From contig NC_079912.1 of NCBI RefSeq assembly GCF_024868665.1, positions 17,865,673 through 17,929,672 on the forward strand: a stretch of 64,000 bases of DNA, given 5' to 3'. A program made the translations under genes and the position numbers. The notes under the pieces are model-generated. The model ran no database searches. It was not told the origin of the DNA and saw only the letters and a program-made list of their open reading frames with translations. The DNA comes from Triplophysa rosa (taxonomy: Eukaryota > Chordata > Actinopteri > Cypriniformes > Nemacheilidae). Each line of letters starts with the position of its first letter. Position 1 is the stretch's first letter. Below, piece by piece: positions 10,316-22,600 of the stretch.

Positions 10316-10620
10316 AACGAGCGTGTTCGACATTATGAGGCGTTGCGCAGTCTTATTGGCTCATGACATCAAGTACCGCGAGAGCGCACTGCTCCGCATG
10401 CTTTAAGCTCGCTCTCGCGGAACTCTGATGTCATACGCTGAACAGTCTGCGCGATCAGCCTGCGTGAAGTCGAACACGCTTATCTGCTGTTTATTTCTGT
10501 AAAACCTAGCCTTAAGGTAACGCCCTTTTTGTTGGCGTTGACCAATCACATATAAGGAGCTCTATTTGCTTTCTAGGCAGTATCTAGCAACACTGCGTTG
10601 CTATGATAAACAGAGATGCA
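10316..10620. promoter_or_regulatory. Candidate bidirectional promoter between N-acetyltransferase copy 2 and ropn1l
   Basis: This is a locally CpG-rich stretch between divergent genes whose start codons are 1.1 kb apart. It contains a large imperfect inverted repeat: arm 10320-10390 against 10405-10482, sharing GCGTGTTCGAC, TGACATCA and CGCGAGAGCG blocks. It also has a CCAAT box (GACCAATC near 10540). Toward ropn1l lie two X-box-like half sites, AGCAAC (10586-10591) and GTTGCT (10597-10602), followed by a forkhead-type ATAAACA (10606-10612). RFX and FOXJ1 sites of this kind mark ciliary genes. Function is inferred from position and motifs only. Confidence 0.4.
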
Positions 10621-11119
10621 AGTCGACCTTCCCCGGGTAGATAACAAAAATATTGCGACGCCTTTGAATTTATATCGCTTTCTATTAAAATGAAGTAACT
10701 CATAGAACTGAAGTATAGTGTAGTAAAAACCTAAAGTGGTAAGTCGTGTTGCATGGTTAAATTATCTTGCTATTTAATTTACATTGAGTATACAGCCTTT
10801 ACGAATTAGCAATGGTTCAACTAGTAACGTTTTTAACATTTTTTAGCAAAACTGTTTGGATTATAGTAACCATTGTAAACACAAATTTACCATTGTCTGA
10901 CCATAGTTTAACCATGTAATTTGAGGTAAAACTATGGTAATACAAATAGTTAAGTATACAAATATGTAAACATTCCACTAAAAATAACCAAATATATATG
11001 TTTCACAAAATTAATTAATTTAATTATATAATTATACATCGCTTAACTAATTTTATCGTTCATTTTCCTTTTATTGTGTTCACATTTTGTTTGTCATTAG
11101 TTTAAAAGGAACCACAGTG

Positions 11120-13864
11120 ATGCCTCCTCCTGAAACAATATACTGTGCCCAGCAGATCTACATACCCTCAGAGCTGCCCAATATTTTAAAGCAGTTCACT
11201 AAAGCTGCTATTAGAACGCAGCCACATGATGTTCTGCAATGGGCTGTTGCGTAAGTGTGGTACATCATTTATGTTAATTTAGTGCTTCTTTCTCTAATGA
11301 ACATATCTGTTCATTATTTGTAGCATATGTCATTTATGCCTTATAATGCAAATAAAATACTATATAACAATAACAATATTAAAGTCTATTCTTTTCAGCT
11401 ACTTCTCAGCACTGTCAAAAGGTGAGCCTCTACCAGTTAAGCAGAGGCTAGAAATACCAGTGGCAACACAGAAAACAGACACGGGACTTACACCAAATCT
11501 TCTGAAGAACCTTCATCAACAGGTGTGACCTAAAGTCAATTTCCCTCGTAAACACATTTTGAGTTAATGTACTTAAACATTTTGGACAACATAGGAAACA
11601 TAGAAAAATCTATTTTTAATGCACCTGCTCTGACGTTAAAAGTTTTGATGTGATTTTTCCTTTTCTATAGTTTGCATCTAAAGAAATCATCACAAAAGAG
11701 GAGCTTGTTAGGACGTGGAAAGGCCTGTGCTTGCCTATTGAACAGCTTGACACAATCTCTGCCCTTGGTAACTTCAGTGAAACTGTAAATTGGATGCAGT
11801 TTTTTGCCTTAGCATGCAGTGCTTTGGGAGGGGTGAGTAACCTTCAATATATAATGATAAATTAAACTTCATATAATGATATTGTGTGGTGGGAACCTTA
11901 GTAAAAAGGCTGAGGTAATTCTACAGATAGACTCTAGAGGGCAGCATTGCATTTTAAACTGAATCGTTTTACCGTCCATGGACTAAAATAACTAAATACT
12001 GTGTAAATCACAATTTGTTAAGCCAAATAGTGTGGATAAAGTGTTGTATTTAAAAACCAGTACTGATGTTTCCACAGACCATCATAACCGCCTTGAAACA
12101 TGCATGTGAGATTTTGACGGAGGCCCCCGAGGGGGCAGCAGCCCAGATTCCATTCAGCACATTTCAGAGTCTGTACACATACCTGGCCCATCTGGATGGA
12201 GAAATTCCAGAAGAACAGATTGACAGCTTCTTGCACAGCCTTCAGGAGCATGCGTAAGTGTATACATGCTTAGACATTTCATTCAAATGTTCCCAAAGAG
12301 AATCCAGGAATAAATGTGTGACACATTAAAAAGTACAGATAAGTGTGTACATACAAACATGCCTTATTTCAAATCTATGTTTGAATGGACATACAAATAA
12401 TAAGTTCATCATAATGTTAATATGTGATAAATACAGTATATACAGTATATTACCTCAGGCACGATCAAGTTGACTTCTGCAAGAACAAAATCCGTGCTGA
12501 AAGCAGACAATTGAGTAACTAAATGAGCAATAAAAAGAGCCTTGATTGAATGAACTAAATTTTTTTTACTGTGTTTTATTTTTGTAACTACAAAGGTACG
12601 AAACGATAAAGTCCAAAATGAATTGTTTTGAGATTGTTGCTCTAGGCAACTTCATGTCTTGTTATTACAATTTTCACCTGTGAAATTACAAAACCTTCTG
12701 TTGTTGTCGCCATTGTTAGAACCTAAACACAGTCAAGACTACATGAAACACAGATTCAAAAAATGCATATTTTATCACTTAAAACATCACATAAAGCCAT
12801 AGGGTTACGTAGATTTTAAATAGCAAAATACAGCTATTAATTAGAAGCATAATTATTGTTGTCTGCTCACAACAAGAAAAAGTGATCTTATGAATTTATG
12901 AAACACTAGTTAGCTTTACTTCTATAAGCATTTAAGTCCCATGAATACTTTTGTTATTATGTCATGGGTTGTCATTCAGGTTTTACAGAAGAACATCATT
13001 TTCTCAGCACTGTACTTCAGCCTGTGTTTTATATAAAATTTAAAGCATATTTAAAGTTATGTCTAGAGTTAATATCCTGTTTGTGTACTTGTTCATTTTG
13101 TATTTTTTGGAGGATCTACTGACAGAAATGCAATATAATATACATAACTATATAACATATAACATTTGCATGTTTCTAGCAAAGGCTAAAATAAATTCAC
13201 CATGCTTTCCATTCACATTCCCAGAAGTGTTATATATGTATTATTAAAAAATGACCAAAAAAGCCTATAATACCATTTGTCAATTGAGCATTTGACCCTC
13301 TCTTGTTTTATGAAAAACAATTTGATGTCAGTAACTGCATTTGTGAAAGAGAAAAGCCCCAAATGACAACAGGAAAATATACTTTCTAGGTACATACCAC
13401 TTAATTATTGATACCACACTGTGCCCTTTTCAGCTCTCAACAGGCACAACGAAAGCAGATGTAAACGATTGCTAGCATGCCCATGCACATGTCTGAATGA
13501 AAATCATTCAAAAACGCTCCATTTAAAATGCATTCACTCCAGCTGATTCATCTCACATTTATACTGCAATTGTCTTGATTTACTGTACAATGCTCATTTA
13601 CCAGACAAAATCCATTATTGTGTTATTAGAAGCAGGATATTCAAGAAAGATATTTGGTCCTTGTGAACGTCTGGGCCACATGTCAGAAGGACAGTGTGTT
13701 AGAATGATAAATACCACAAACAAAATACCCGATGAGATCAGATCTCCTGTTTAAATGTTAAAACAGATTACACATTATAACTGGAGACTTGTTTTGCTTT
13801 CAGAGATCAACAAGGAGGAATGGTGCAACCTTCACATATTACAGGCCCGTGTGACACTGCCTGA
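11120..13864 (+). CDS. ropn1l: Ropporin-1-like protein
   Basis: Five exons joined in phase: 11120-11250, 11399-11522, 11671-11832, 12078-12253 and 13804-13864, giving 217 residues (human about 230). The start MPPPETIYCAQQIYIPSELP is family-specific. Residues about 12-50 (IPSELPNILKQFTKAAIRTQ, then YFSALSKGEPLPVK) form the RIIa-type dimerisation/docking domain that binds A-kinase anchoring proteins. The protein belongs to the fibrous sheath and radial-spoke region of sperm flagella and motile cilia. The core TDTGLTPNLLKNLH, LGG, ALKHACEILTEAPEG and PFSTFQSLYTYLAHLD is well kept. The final exon gives a short tail ADQQGGMVQPSHITGPCDTA, shorter than the human end. A poly(A) signal follows. Its neighbours are a divergent N-acetyltransferase upstream and ankrd33b downstream, as in human 5p15.2 on the ankrd33b side. 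Confidence 0.93.
13085..13300. mobile_element. Fragment of the GGTCCAATGTGT-type short DNA element
   Basis: GGATCTACTGACAGAAATGC followed by AATATAATA matches the start of the element at 30249-30614 with about one mismatch in 30. It lies in intron 4 of ropn1l. Its ends are not clear. Confidence 0.5.
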
Positions 13865-14011
13865 GAGTCCAGGACGGATGGCCTTCATATGCCAACAACA
13901 TTCTTGTTGATGCCTACCGCACTACAGTACATGCTCGAACGCTGTAAAATACTCTGTGTTGATCATGTGTTCTGCCTGCTTTATTCCGTATATCGATGTG
14001 ATTTAAACCTT

Positions 14012-14017
14012 AATAAA
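14012..14017 (+). terminator. Poly(A) signal of ropn1l
   Basis: AATAAA lies 148 bases after the ropn1l stop codon and is the first canonical signal downstream. Confidence 0.7.
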
Positions 14018-15617
14018 TCTTCCAAATCTCACACGTAGCTTGTCCGGAATGGTGTAGCAAAAGTGAAAGCGAATGAAGAGGTAAAGTCTGTTTATGAGTT
14101 TGATTCGTGTGATGAGCTTGCTTTCACTTTTGACTGTGACGTAAGTTTCCTGTTTGGGGTTTTCTAAACACGCCACTAACCTGTGGGGTTTTCTTGCGAG
14201 TCTTTCCAACACTGTTGTGGCCACATGTGTGTTACTTCAGTTATGCCACACTCACACACATGTTGGGTTTTCATGTTTTATGGGGACCCTTTTCATACTG
14301 TACGAACCCTGTAACTTTCTGTATTTTTACATAAAAAACAATAGTATATTTTATAAGGTGTTTTAAGGATCAAAAATGTTTCCACAAGGTCAAAATAGTA
14401 CAATTATTATTTCCATTTAGGAGAGTTGGTGCTTTCTGGCACATTAATAGGCAAATTTTCCTCATTTAGTCCGATTAATCACCTTTTACAAGAATGTAAA
14501 GTGGTTATGGACTAATTTAGAATCTAAAGGAGGTACTTCACATTTATAGATGCATTATTGAGAGTTATTCACTATATTTTCTCTAGCTAGTTGTCTATGA
14601 AATGAACTAATTGACCCTTTAGTAATCAAGCTCCTTTGAGCTAAATTGCCATCAAGGATGCAGTTCACTATCCTATTTCTTTTCTTATGCAAGCACTACA
14701 CAGTCTTCATTTTAAACTCCCTTTTAAATAAACAACAGATTGTGTCATTCACACACCACGTCGCAGCACAGGACTGACACCAATACCCAGGTGCTTTTAA
14801 ATAACATACAGTAGCATCTAAGATTAACTTTTACTTTTACACGGAGTTCCCCTCACTTCTGATCAGATCTCTGGGGATTCATCAACTTAAGCATCCCAGA
14901 GTGCCGAGCTAATAATGATCTAAGCCAAAGTGTCTGAAGATCTACACTGTTTCTGCATTTTCACATTAAGACTTCAATTCAGTTTTCTTTCCGACCAACG
15001 TTTTCTAATGGGACCAATATGGAGTCTTTACAGGCAGTCCTGCCAGTTATATAACAAATGATTCATTTTTTGCAACCAAAAATGTTGACTTGGTTTTAAA
15101 AACAACAGCACTTCCTGGAAGCCAGAAGTTTAATGGTGGAACACAAGCAAACAAAATGGTGTTAAGTGTAAACTTCAGTAAAAAATCTGCGAGTGAAGGG
15201 GATGGAGCTGACGCTTCCAGCTGTTCAGGACTGAAGGACATACTAATTAGTCACAACAATTATGGCACTTATCTTCCAACCGTAAGGAAAATGAGAATGT
15301 AAGGACTGTGGAGACATCTTGAGCTTGTAATAGAGAATGTGTGACTCTGGGGCTCCCCATTGTCCACAACAATTTTTGAAGGCCCACCGCCTCACAATTT
15401 CTCCCCGATAAAATATTCTAGAGCTGGGCATAACTAAAAGATGTAAACAAAATAACAAAACACTGTAGATTTTAAGTTGTTAAAGCTTTTTAAATGCTTG
15501 TTTGTTTGCATGCATTTTAAGTCATCTCGAGGCCACCTACAGTGGGTCCCCGCCCTCTGGTTTAGTTTGAATTTCAGTGTGTATGGGTGTAACCCATAGA
15601 GACAAGGTCCACGCTCG

Positions 15618-15825
15618 CCAAGTGGTTGATGTCCTCAGGACAACATTTTTATAAATAAAACCTAAACCCACACCAAAGCCCAACCCTAACCATAACCTAC
15701 CCCTAAAATCAGAGGGAAATGATAAGTGAAAAACAATGGTCTAGAAGCACCTAATCCTGGTTGTAAAATTAAACTTAAAATACTTAAAACATGATGTTGC
15801 CCTAAGGACATCAACCACTTGGCAA
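15618..15825. mobile_element. Short inverted-repeat element in the ropn1l-ankrd33b gap
   Basis: GCCAAGTGGTTGATGTCCTC at the left returns as the inverted GGACATCAACCACTTGGC at the right, about 207 bases overall. It is non-coding, with a CCTAACC-rich middle. I do not recognise the family. Apart from it, 14020-16100 shows no gene. Confidence 0.6.
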
Positions 15826-16099
15826 AAACAGGAGAGCCAAGGTGCTCAAGGTCCACACTTTCTAAAGAATAATGAAAATGTAACCAAGGTCTTTGTGTGG
15901 AAAGTATGATCAATATCTCTACACAGGAGTCATTCAGGGACATCCCCAACGCTGTAACAGTCACTATAAGAGGAAAACCCCGTTGACGATAAACAAAACT
16001 TGTTTCCCAGAAATAACGGCGTTTTGCTCTTGAATTGTGTTGCAAATGAAACACTGTTGGACAACAGGGTATTTCAAGCTCACAAAAGCAACGAAATAT

Positions 16100-16650
16100 A
16101 TCCAAAATGATATGGAGCGGATGGGGGTGAGTGAGAAAAGGTTGAGAGGCGGGGGGAGAGAGAGAGAGAGACCCTAATCGGATTATAGGGGCAGAATTAT
16201 GCAGCGCACGCGTCTATTCCTCCTTTTATCTTTTGGGATTGTCCAGCGCTTCTCTCGCTGCTGTTTGCTGGGAACGTGAAAGTAACTTTTCCAGGAAAGA
16301 AGTTGCGACAGTCGGAAATGTTTCAAGAACTGCAAATAATTATTCTTGGGGATTTTTGAGAGTCTCCGGGAGTTGCTACAATGGCATCCGCAAACGGGGT
16401 TACGAAGGAAATCCTTGACATGAGTCTATCAAATTAATATACTCAGGAATTGGACGATGTGCACCTACAAGAAGTGAGGCAATGACGTCGCAGACACTTC
16501 CCAGGAGATCTGAACCACGGTTTTGCGATTAAACCTCAAAATTCCGTATTTTATGTGGCATACATGACTTCAATACATCTCAATGCAGCCCAAAGCGACC
16601 GGGGGGAGTTTAATCCGCACGATTTGAGCTTTTCATTCTCCAGGAGTTAA
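16100..16650 (+). promoter_or_regulatory. Probable 5' leader and promoter of ankrd33b
   Basis: G+C content rises just before the coding start. A (GA)n tract (16156-16176) is followed by mixed sequence with upstream ATGs, including a 61-codon upstream frame beginning at 16233 that ends before 16420. No TATA box is evident. If the upstream frame is transcribed it could dampen translation of ankrd33b. Confidence 0.35.
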
Positions 16651-19600
16651 ATGGTTCTGATAACAGACAGCAGGGATGGTGGAGGCTCATCTCCTAGAAA
16701 AGTTAAACCGGTCAAACAGACTGCAAGTATCGACAAACCCGCTCAGATCTTCCCGACTATCGTGGAGGAGCCACCTGATCGAGATGATAATGGGGATGAT
16801 GTGTGTCTCGGCTCGTGCGGGGGGGACGGTTACGACGAGGAAGATTTCGAAGAGTTGGATGATTTCGCTGACCTGCCGGACACCAGGAGCATCGCTTCGG
16901 ATGACTCCTTTTATCCACCGGACGGTGACTCAGTAAGATCACCTTCACCGGAGACTCCGCCACCGCTGTCGTTTTACCAGGCGTGTTTCAGCAACAACGC
17001 GTTTACAGTCAAAATTATGATTAGACAAGGCGTTACAGAGGAGGAGGTTCAGGAGACGGACAAAAACAAGAGAGTGAGTATAGTAGCATACGATCAATGC
17101 GTAATACAGAAAATCATGACACTGCGCATTCATTTTCCCTGCAGTCACAGAAATTACAATGGCTTTAATTGTTATAATGGCAACTGTGTTGGTTTTAATG
17201 GGAACTATAACGGTCTCTGGTAAAGTGTTGAGGCTCTGTTGGTGGGATGGGAAGCAATAGAACATCATTAAAGGGATAGTTCACCCCAAAATGAAAATTG
17301 TGTCATGAATGACTCACTCGTAGTAGTTTCAAGGCTGTATCAATTTATTTGTTCTGGTTGAACACAAAGAAAGATATTTGTAAGAATGTTTTTCTGGGGC
17401 ATCATAGTAGAAACAATTAAATGGTAGAGCGTTTTGCTTTCCTAAATTCCTCAAAATAACTTCTTCTGTGTTGAACGGAACCAAAAAATATATATAAATT
17501 ATTTTCCTTACTATGGTAGTCAACGATGCCCCAGAAAATCTCAGTTGCTAACATTCTTCCAAATATCTTTCTTTGCGTTCAACCGATCCAAGAAATGTAT
17601 ATAGGTTTGGAACAACTTGAGGGTGAGTAAATGATGACAGAATATTCATTTTTGAGCAAACTATCCCTTTAAATCCAAGTAGAAAAAGGTCCAGAATGTA
17701 CTCTATTTTGGTAAACAAAATGAAGTGTCATGGTAAACACCTGATGGTTCACAATGGAAACCATTACAAACCATGTTTTAATAGGAAATAAGTCCAACTC
17801 AGACAATGTTATGAGATCTGTAGTATAATTCAGTGTCCATATCCATCACATGCATCAATTATTAAAGATAAATTGTGTCATTTCTGCACCTCAACTGCAA
17901 AAATAAGTTTTCGAAAAGCTCTCCCATCAGTTCTTGGATTACCAGCATTGTTGCCTCGGCCTGAAATAAGGCTTAAATTATAGATGAATGTTTTGACAGC
18001 ACCGCATGACTTACTTTTAGTTGTCCTGGCTGGTCGGGATAGAATTATTTTACCTTCACAACAAGTAACATAATCGCACTTGATTAATACAAAACTAGAC
18101 GCCAAATCTTAAGCATGCATTTTATAATGCTCCAGATACCCAATACAAGCACTCCATTGTTACCCAGCGTAAATGTGGCATGCAGTCACAACAAGTTTTA
18201 AGAGGTCTAATTCATACTGCCAAAACAAATACATTTAAGTAACGCCGACAGTTGGATTTGTGCTCAAACTTCAGCAAACCAGTTAGACGATCAAGTTCAG
18301 AAACACTAAGCATGATGTTTCAGGGCTGATTCGGGCAGATTGCTGTGACCTCTAAGGCATGTGTTCTGGGTTAATTACTGTACAGATGTTAGATGTAAAA
18401 CAGATGTTGAAGTGCATGCATGCAATGCACAAACAGGGCTTATAGGGCTTGAGGGTTTAATAACGCGGGTGTCACAAAAACATCTCTTGCATAGGTGTTT
18501 TCTTTACAGCGCAAAACCGGTCCCAGAGTGACATCACCTCCCAAAGCTCAATAGCTCAAGAAAAAAAATCCGACTGAACGTATTAAAACTCAGAGACCCT
18601 AAAATCTATAACCTGCTAAAGTAAATAAAGATATGATATCATGGCCAATCTAATGATCGTAATAACTGATACCAGACATTTGAACAGCGACTGTGGCATC
18701 AGTGCTGTGGAATGTCTTTGAGGTGTCTCGACTTCTATTCGCACACGCCCGTCTCTTATCTTTACCTCCCATCACTCTTTTCTACTGGACAGTCCAGGGC
18801 AACAGGCACAGGATTTCCCCATAATCGTTTCAACATGTGCTCTGTTCATCTGAGACCATCTCTGCATGCTGTAATGCTGTAAATACGGTCATTAGCACAT
18901 GAGTCAGTGTGCATTACGCCCCTTCCTGGGCCGGATGACATGGCAAAACTTATAGAAGCTTAGTTAGGCGTTACTAAAGTCGAATAAAGTCTTGTTATGA
19001 GTGATAATCCTACAGGAAACGCAACATCTGTATTCTCAAAAAAAGAGAAAGAGAGAGAGGCCATCTGCATTTGCCATTACATGTTCATGACCTCTAACAT
19101 CCTGTTTATCACGCAACTAACGAACGTTAATGGAGTAATATTTATATGAATAACAATTTTTGAGGGAGAAAATGATGCAGTTAACAAGCTCTAATTCCCA
19201 TAATTTGCAGGACTCGATATGACTGGCCTAGCTGGGAAGAACATTCAGGCAGAATTGAGAAGCCTCTGACAGATACAGTGCTTTTCATTCATACACCGCT
19301 GTGCAGGTATAGAGCTTTCCCGTTGATGAATGTGTCAAGATCAGTTTGCGCTCAGCGTTGATGTAATATCATGTCATTGATGGAACATCTGGATGGACGT
19401 TACCCATTGACCCGTTTTCTGGCGCTCTGATTATTCGCAGGCAGACTGATATGATAGTAGCAAATCTAGGCCAGTTTGCTCCCGGCATATTTTTTAGGTC
19501 AGCTTCGGGTTAGTCCAGACTGTCATCCTGTATATAAACCTTGTCTATTCCTCATCCTAAAAATAATTTGGGGGAATGACTAGTCTAAGATGCTAGACAG

Positions 19601-22600
19601 CTTTTATTATTGAAACCCGTTAGCGCTAAACGTAATGTTTTGCTTATTAGTGCTTAATATAGTACAGTAATACCCTGCACTTCATTCCACAAAAGCGATA
19701 TGCAAGGTAAGCAGTCCAGGTCTTTTATTAGAAGTATCATGGAGGATGTTTGGCTCTTCAAGGCTGAACTAGAAAACAAATCCTGTTACTCTTCTTTCAG
19801 TTAATGGATCACAAGGCTAATCCTTTCTATTTAAAGAACCAAGCTGGCCACAGATTACTGCAACACGTGTCTTCATTTATATCAGAACCAGGATGGCATA
19901 TCTGATACACAGGTGCCAAAAACGTTAAAATGTTTCTCTACTGAATACAATTTTACAATTTTAGTTTACAATGGAAGAGTCTTTATGACAACAACATGCA
20001 TGGTGCACGAAAAGCGAAATGATAGTGCTGAGATGACCTAGTTTGACCCCTAAAAGGATTTAACCCAGTTTAGCCGCAGATTGATTCAGTCATATGAACA
20101 TACATTTTAAACCTATTTCAGATTTGACCAAATAATAATAATCATCATGTGGAATCTTAAAGGTATAGCTTACCCAAATGTATTCTATCCGAATGATTAT
20201 GATTTCCTTTCTTCAGCTGAACACAAACAAAATAATTTTAGATTTAAAAGCTGTCACGTTGAAGCTCAAAAAAGCACATCCATCCATAATTAAAGTTATC
20301 AGTATGACTCCAGACTTCTGAAGAGAATCTTTAGTTTAAGCGATTGTGTAATTATACTTGTAAAAAATACAAATTGAAGATAATAACTGACAGATAATAT
20401 TGAATATCATTGGTTCTTGCGTGACTAGTTTTCATATGTTTCGCCATAAAACGCGGAAGAACTAATGAGAATCATCTGCCTCCAGCTGTGCGTCAAAGCG
20501 ATGAGAGGCCGCTGACACGCCATTCCACACCGCTACGGTTCACGCTTAAATGCAGCAGACTGACTGTGAAAAAGCAAGAGACGGGTAACAGGCCTTAGCA
20601 GAGAAAAAAAACAATAGTGAAATCAGCTTGATCTGCTTTGTCATAAAGTGCATCACTTTAATTGCAATTCGGCAGCTTTTCAGGTTCAGATTAGGGCCAC
20701 TGGCAATTCATTATTCACACGCTCAGATTAGCACTAAAATAAATTTAGATCAAACCAAAGGTGAATGTTTTGGACCAAGCGGTGTGTATTTATTATGCCA
20801 GCCAGATTAATAGGTTTCAGCAATTCATCATATATTGAACTCTGCAATTTGTTCCATTCATTTTTTACGAGTGCTCCGCCTCATTTTATGTCTCTGGTAG
20901 ATTTTTCTTATCAGATCAACATGCATTTAAATGCACCGTTAACCTATTTGTCAGCACAATGACTTGCCAATGCGTCTGTGAAGCATATGAAACATAGTTG
21001 TGCAAACAATATGTCTGTGTTTAAATGACACAAAATATTACATGCACATTCTTTTAAAATCTGAGATTCAAACGGTGTTTACAGTATCAGTAACTTCATA
21101 CAGTGATAGTTTATCTGAGTGACTCACTCGCTGGGACGAATAGTTAAACTGAAGTGCGTAGCTCTTCATCTTGCCGTTTCTTTAAAGGAAAGCCACAAAG
21201 GATTGCTCTAAAATTACAAATAAATTACAAAAAAGAAACATTACTTGTTCGCAATGATAAATGATAAAGTGAATTATACTTTTAAACAGCGAATACACGT
21301 AGTTCAAGGAAACAAGACTGCATTTCAAATAATTCAAAGACAAACCACATTCGCAAGCCTTGACCTTGGATCAATTTCTCAATATTTTAAAGCCCTATCT
21401 AGATTTTGACTTCGTATTCTTGTGAGATTTTTATTGCCTGCTTTTGGTGGGTGTTTACCGTTTAAATGTGTTTCAAAATGCTCATTGATTTACAGCCCAA
21501 GATATTTCCAGGTAAGCAGCTATCCTGGATTATTTGCTCTTTTCAGTAACAGAGCCTGTTTTTCTCACCTTCACACGAAATTCTTCTTGGCCTGAGTGGA
21601 ACATTTTTGACAGTAACCTTGTGTGTATGTGTTGACTCTGCAGACTGGACTAATAGTGGCATGTTACCAAGGTTATGTGGATGTAGTGATCGCTCTTTCC
21701 CAGTGTCCTTACCTGGATGTCAACTGGCAGGACAACGAGGGCAATACAGCCCTCATCACCGCAGCTCAGGCAGGTAAGCGCCATTGCTTTCTTACCTTAC
21801 AACCCAGAAGACAAACAGCCTCAGTCCAATCCAAAGCCAGAAAACATTATTAGACATCTGAAAAAAACTGCTAAGCAATAGTCACTTAGACCTGATGAGA
21901 AGTCATTTAAAGGAGTCATATGACACGGCTAAAACGAATATTATCATTTGTTTTAGATGTAATGCAATGTGTATACACTATTTAAGGTAAAAAAAATGCT
22001 GTATTTTCCACATACCGTGTCTGCATTTGCAGATCACACAAAGAAACAACATGCGCACACAAACACACGACAAACTCAACCCGCGTTAGTCCGTAACAAA
22101 GTCTTTTACAGTGAAAATATACTTACAGGCTGCGAATCTGAAGCGCCAGACTGTCCTTGCGAAGTTGTAATGGTTGGAACTGGGAATTGCCCCACTTTTT
22201 AACCAAAGCTTTCGTGCACAGCCGGCCTTGATCTCTCCCAGGTTCATGAAGCAATCTTCTGTGAAATGCGCTGCGCACACTTGAACATTCGGATTGTACT
22301 GTTCTGGTACAGTATTGTAAATAAAATGTAACCATTCGTTTTTAGTTGTCTCATCTTTTGGAAGGGCAAACAAAACACAGCGTCTCCACGACATGGGTGA
22401 GGCGGCGCCGATACAATGAGATTTACATACGCCCACCTCACTTGCATATAGATTTGGGCGGTCTTAGTCAAGTCTTACCACGAAATGACGTAGATTCGTG
22501 GGGGTGTGGTTACACGAGGCGTTTCAGGCAGGTCTGGGTGAGCATTCGCTTTTAGATAGAACGCATCCTTTGATCCCACACTTTCATTTTTGCAATTTTA

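Noticed and set aside
15686..16105. 139-residue open frame (-) before ankrd33b
   Set aside because: It runs across part of a short inverted-repeat element and shows no family features.
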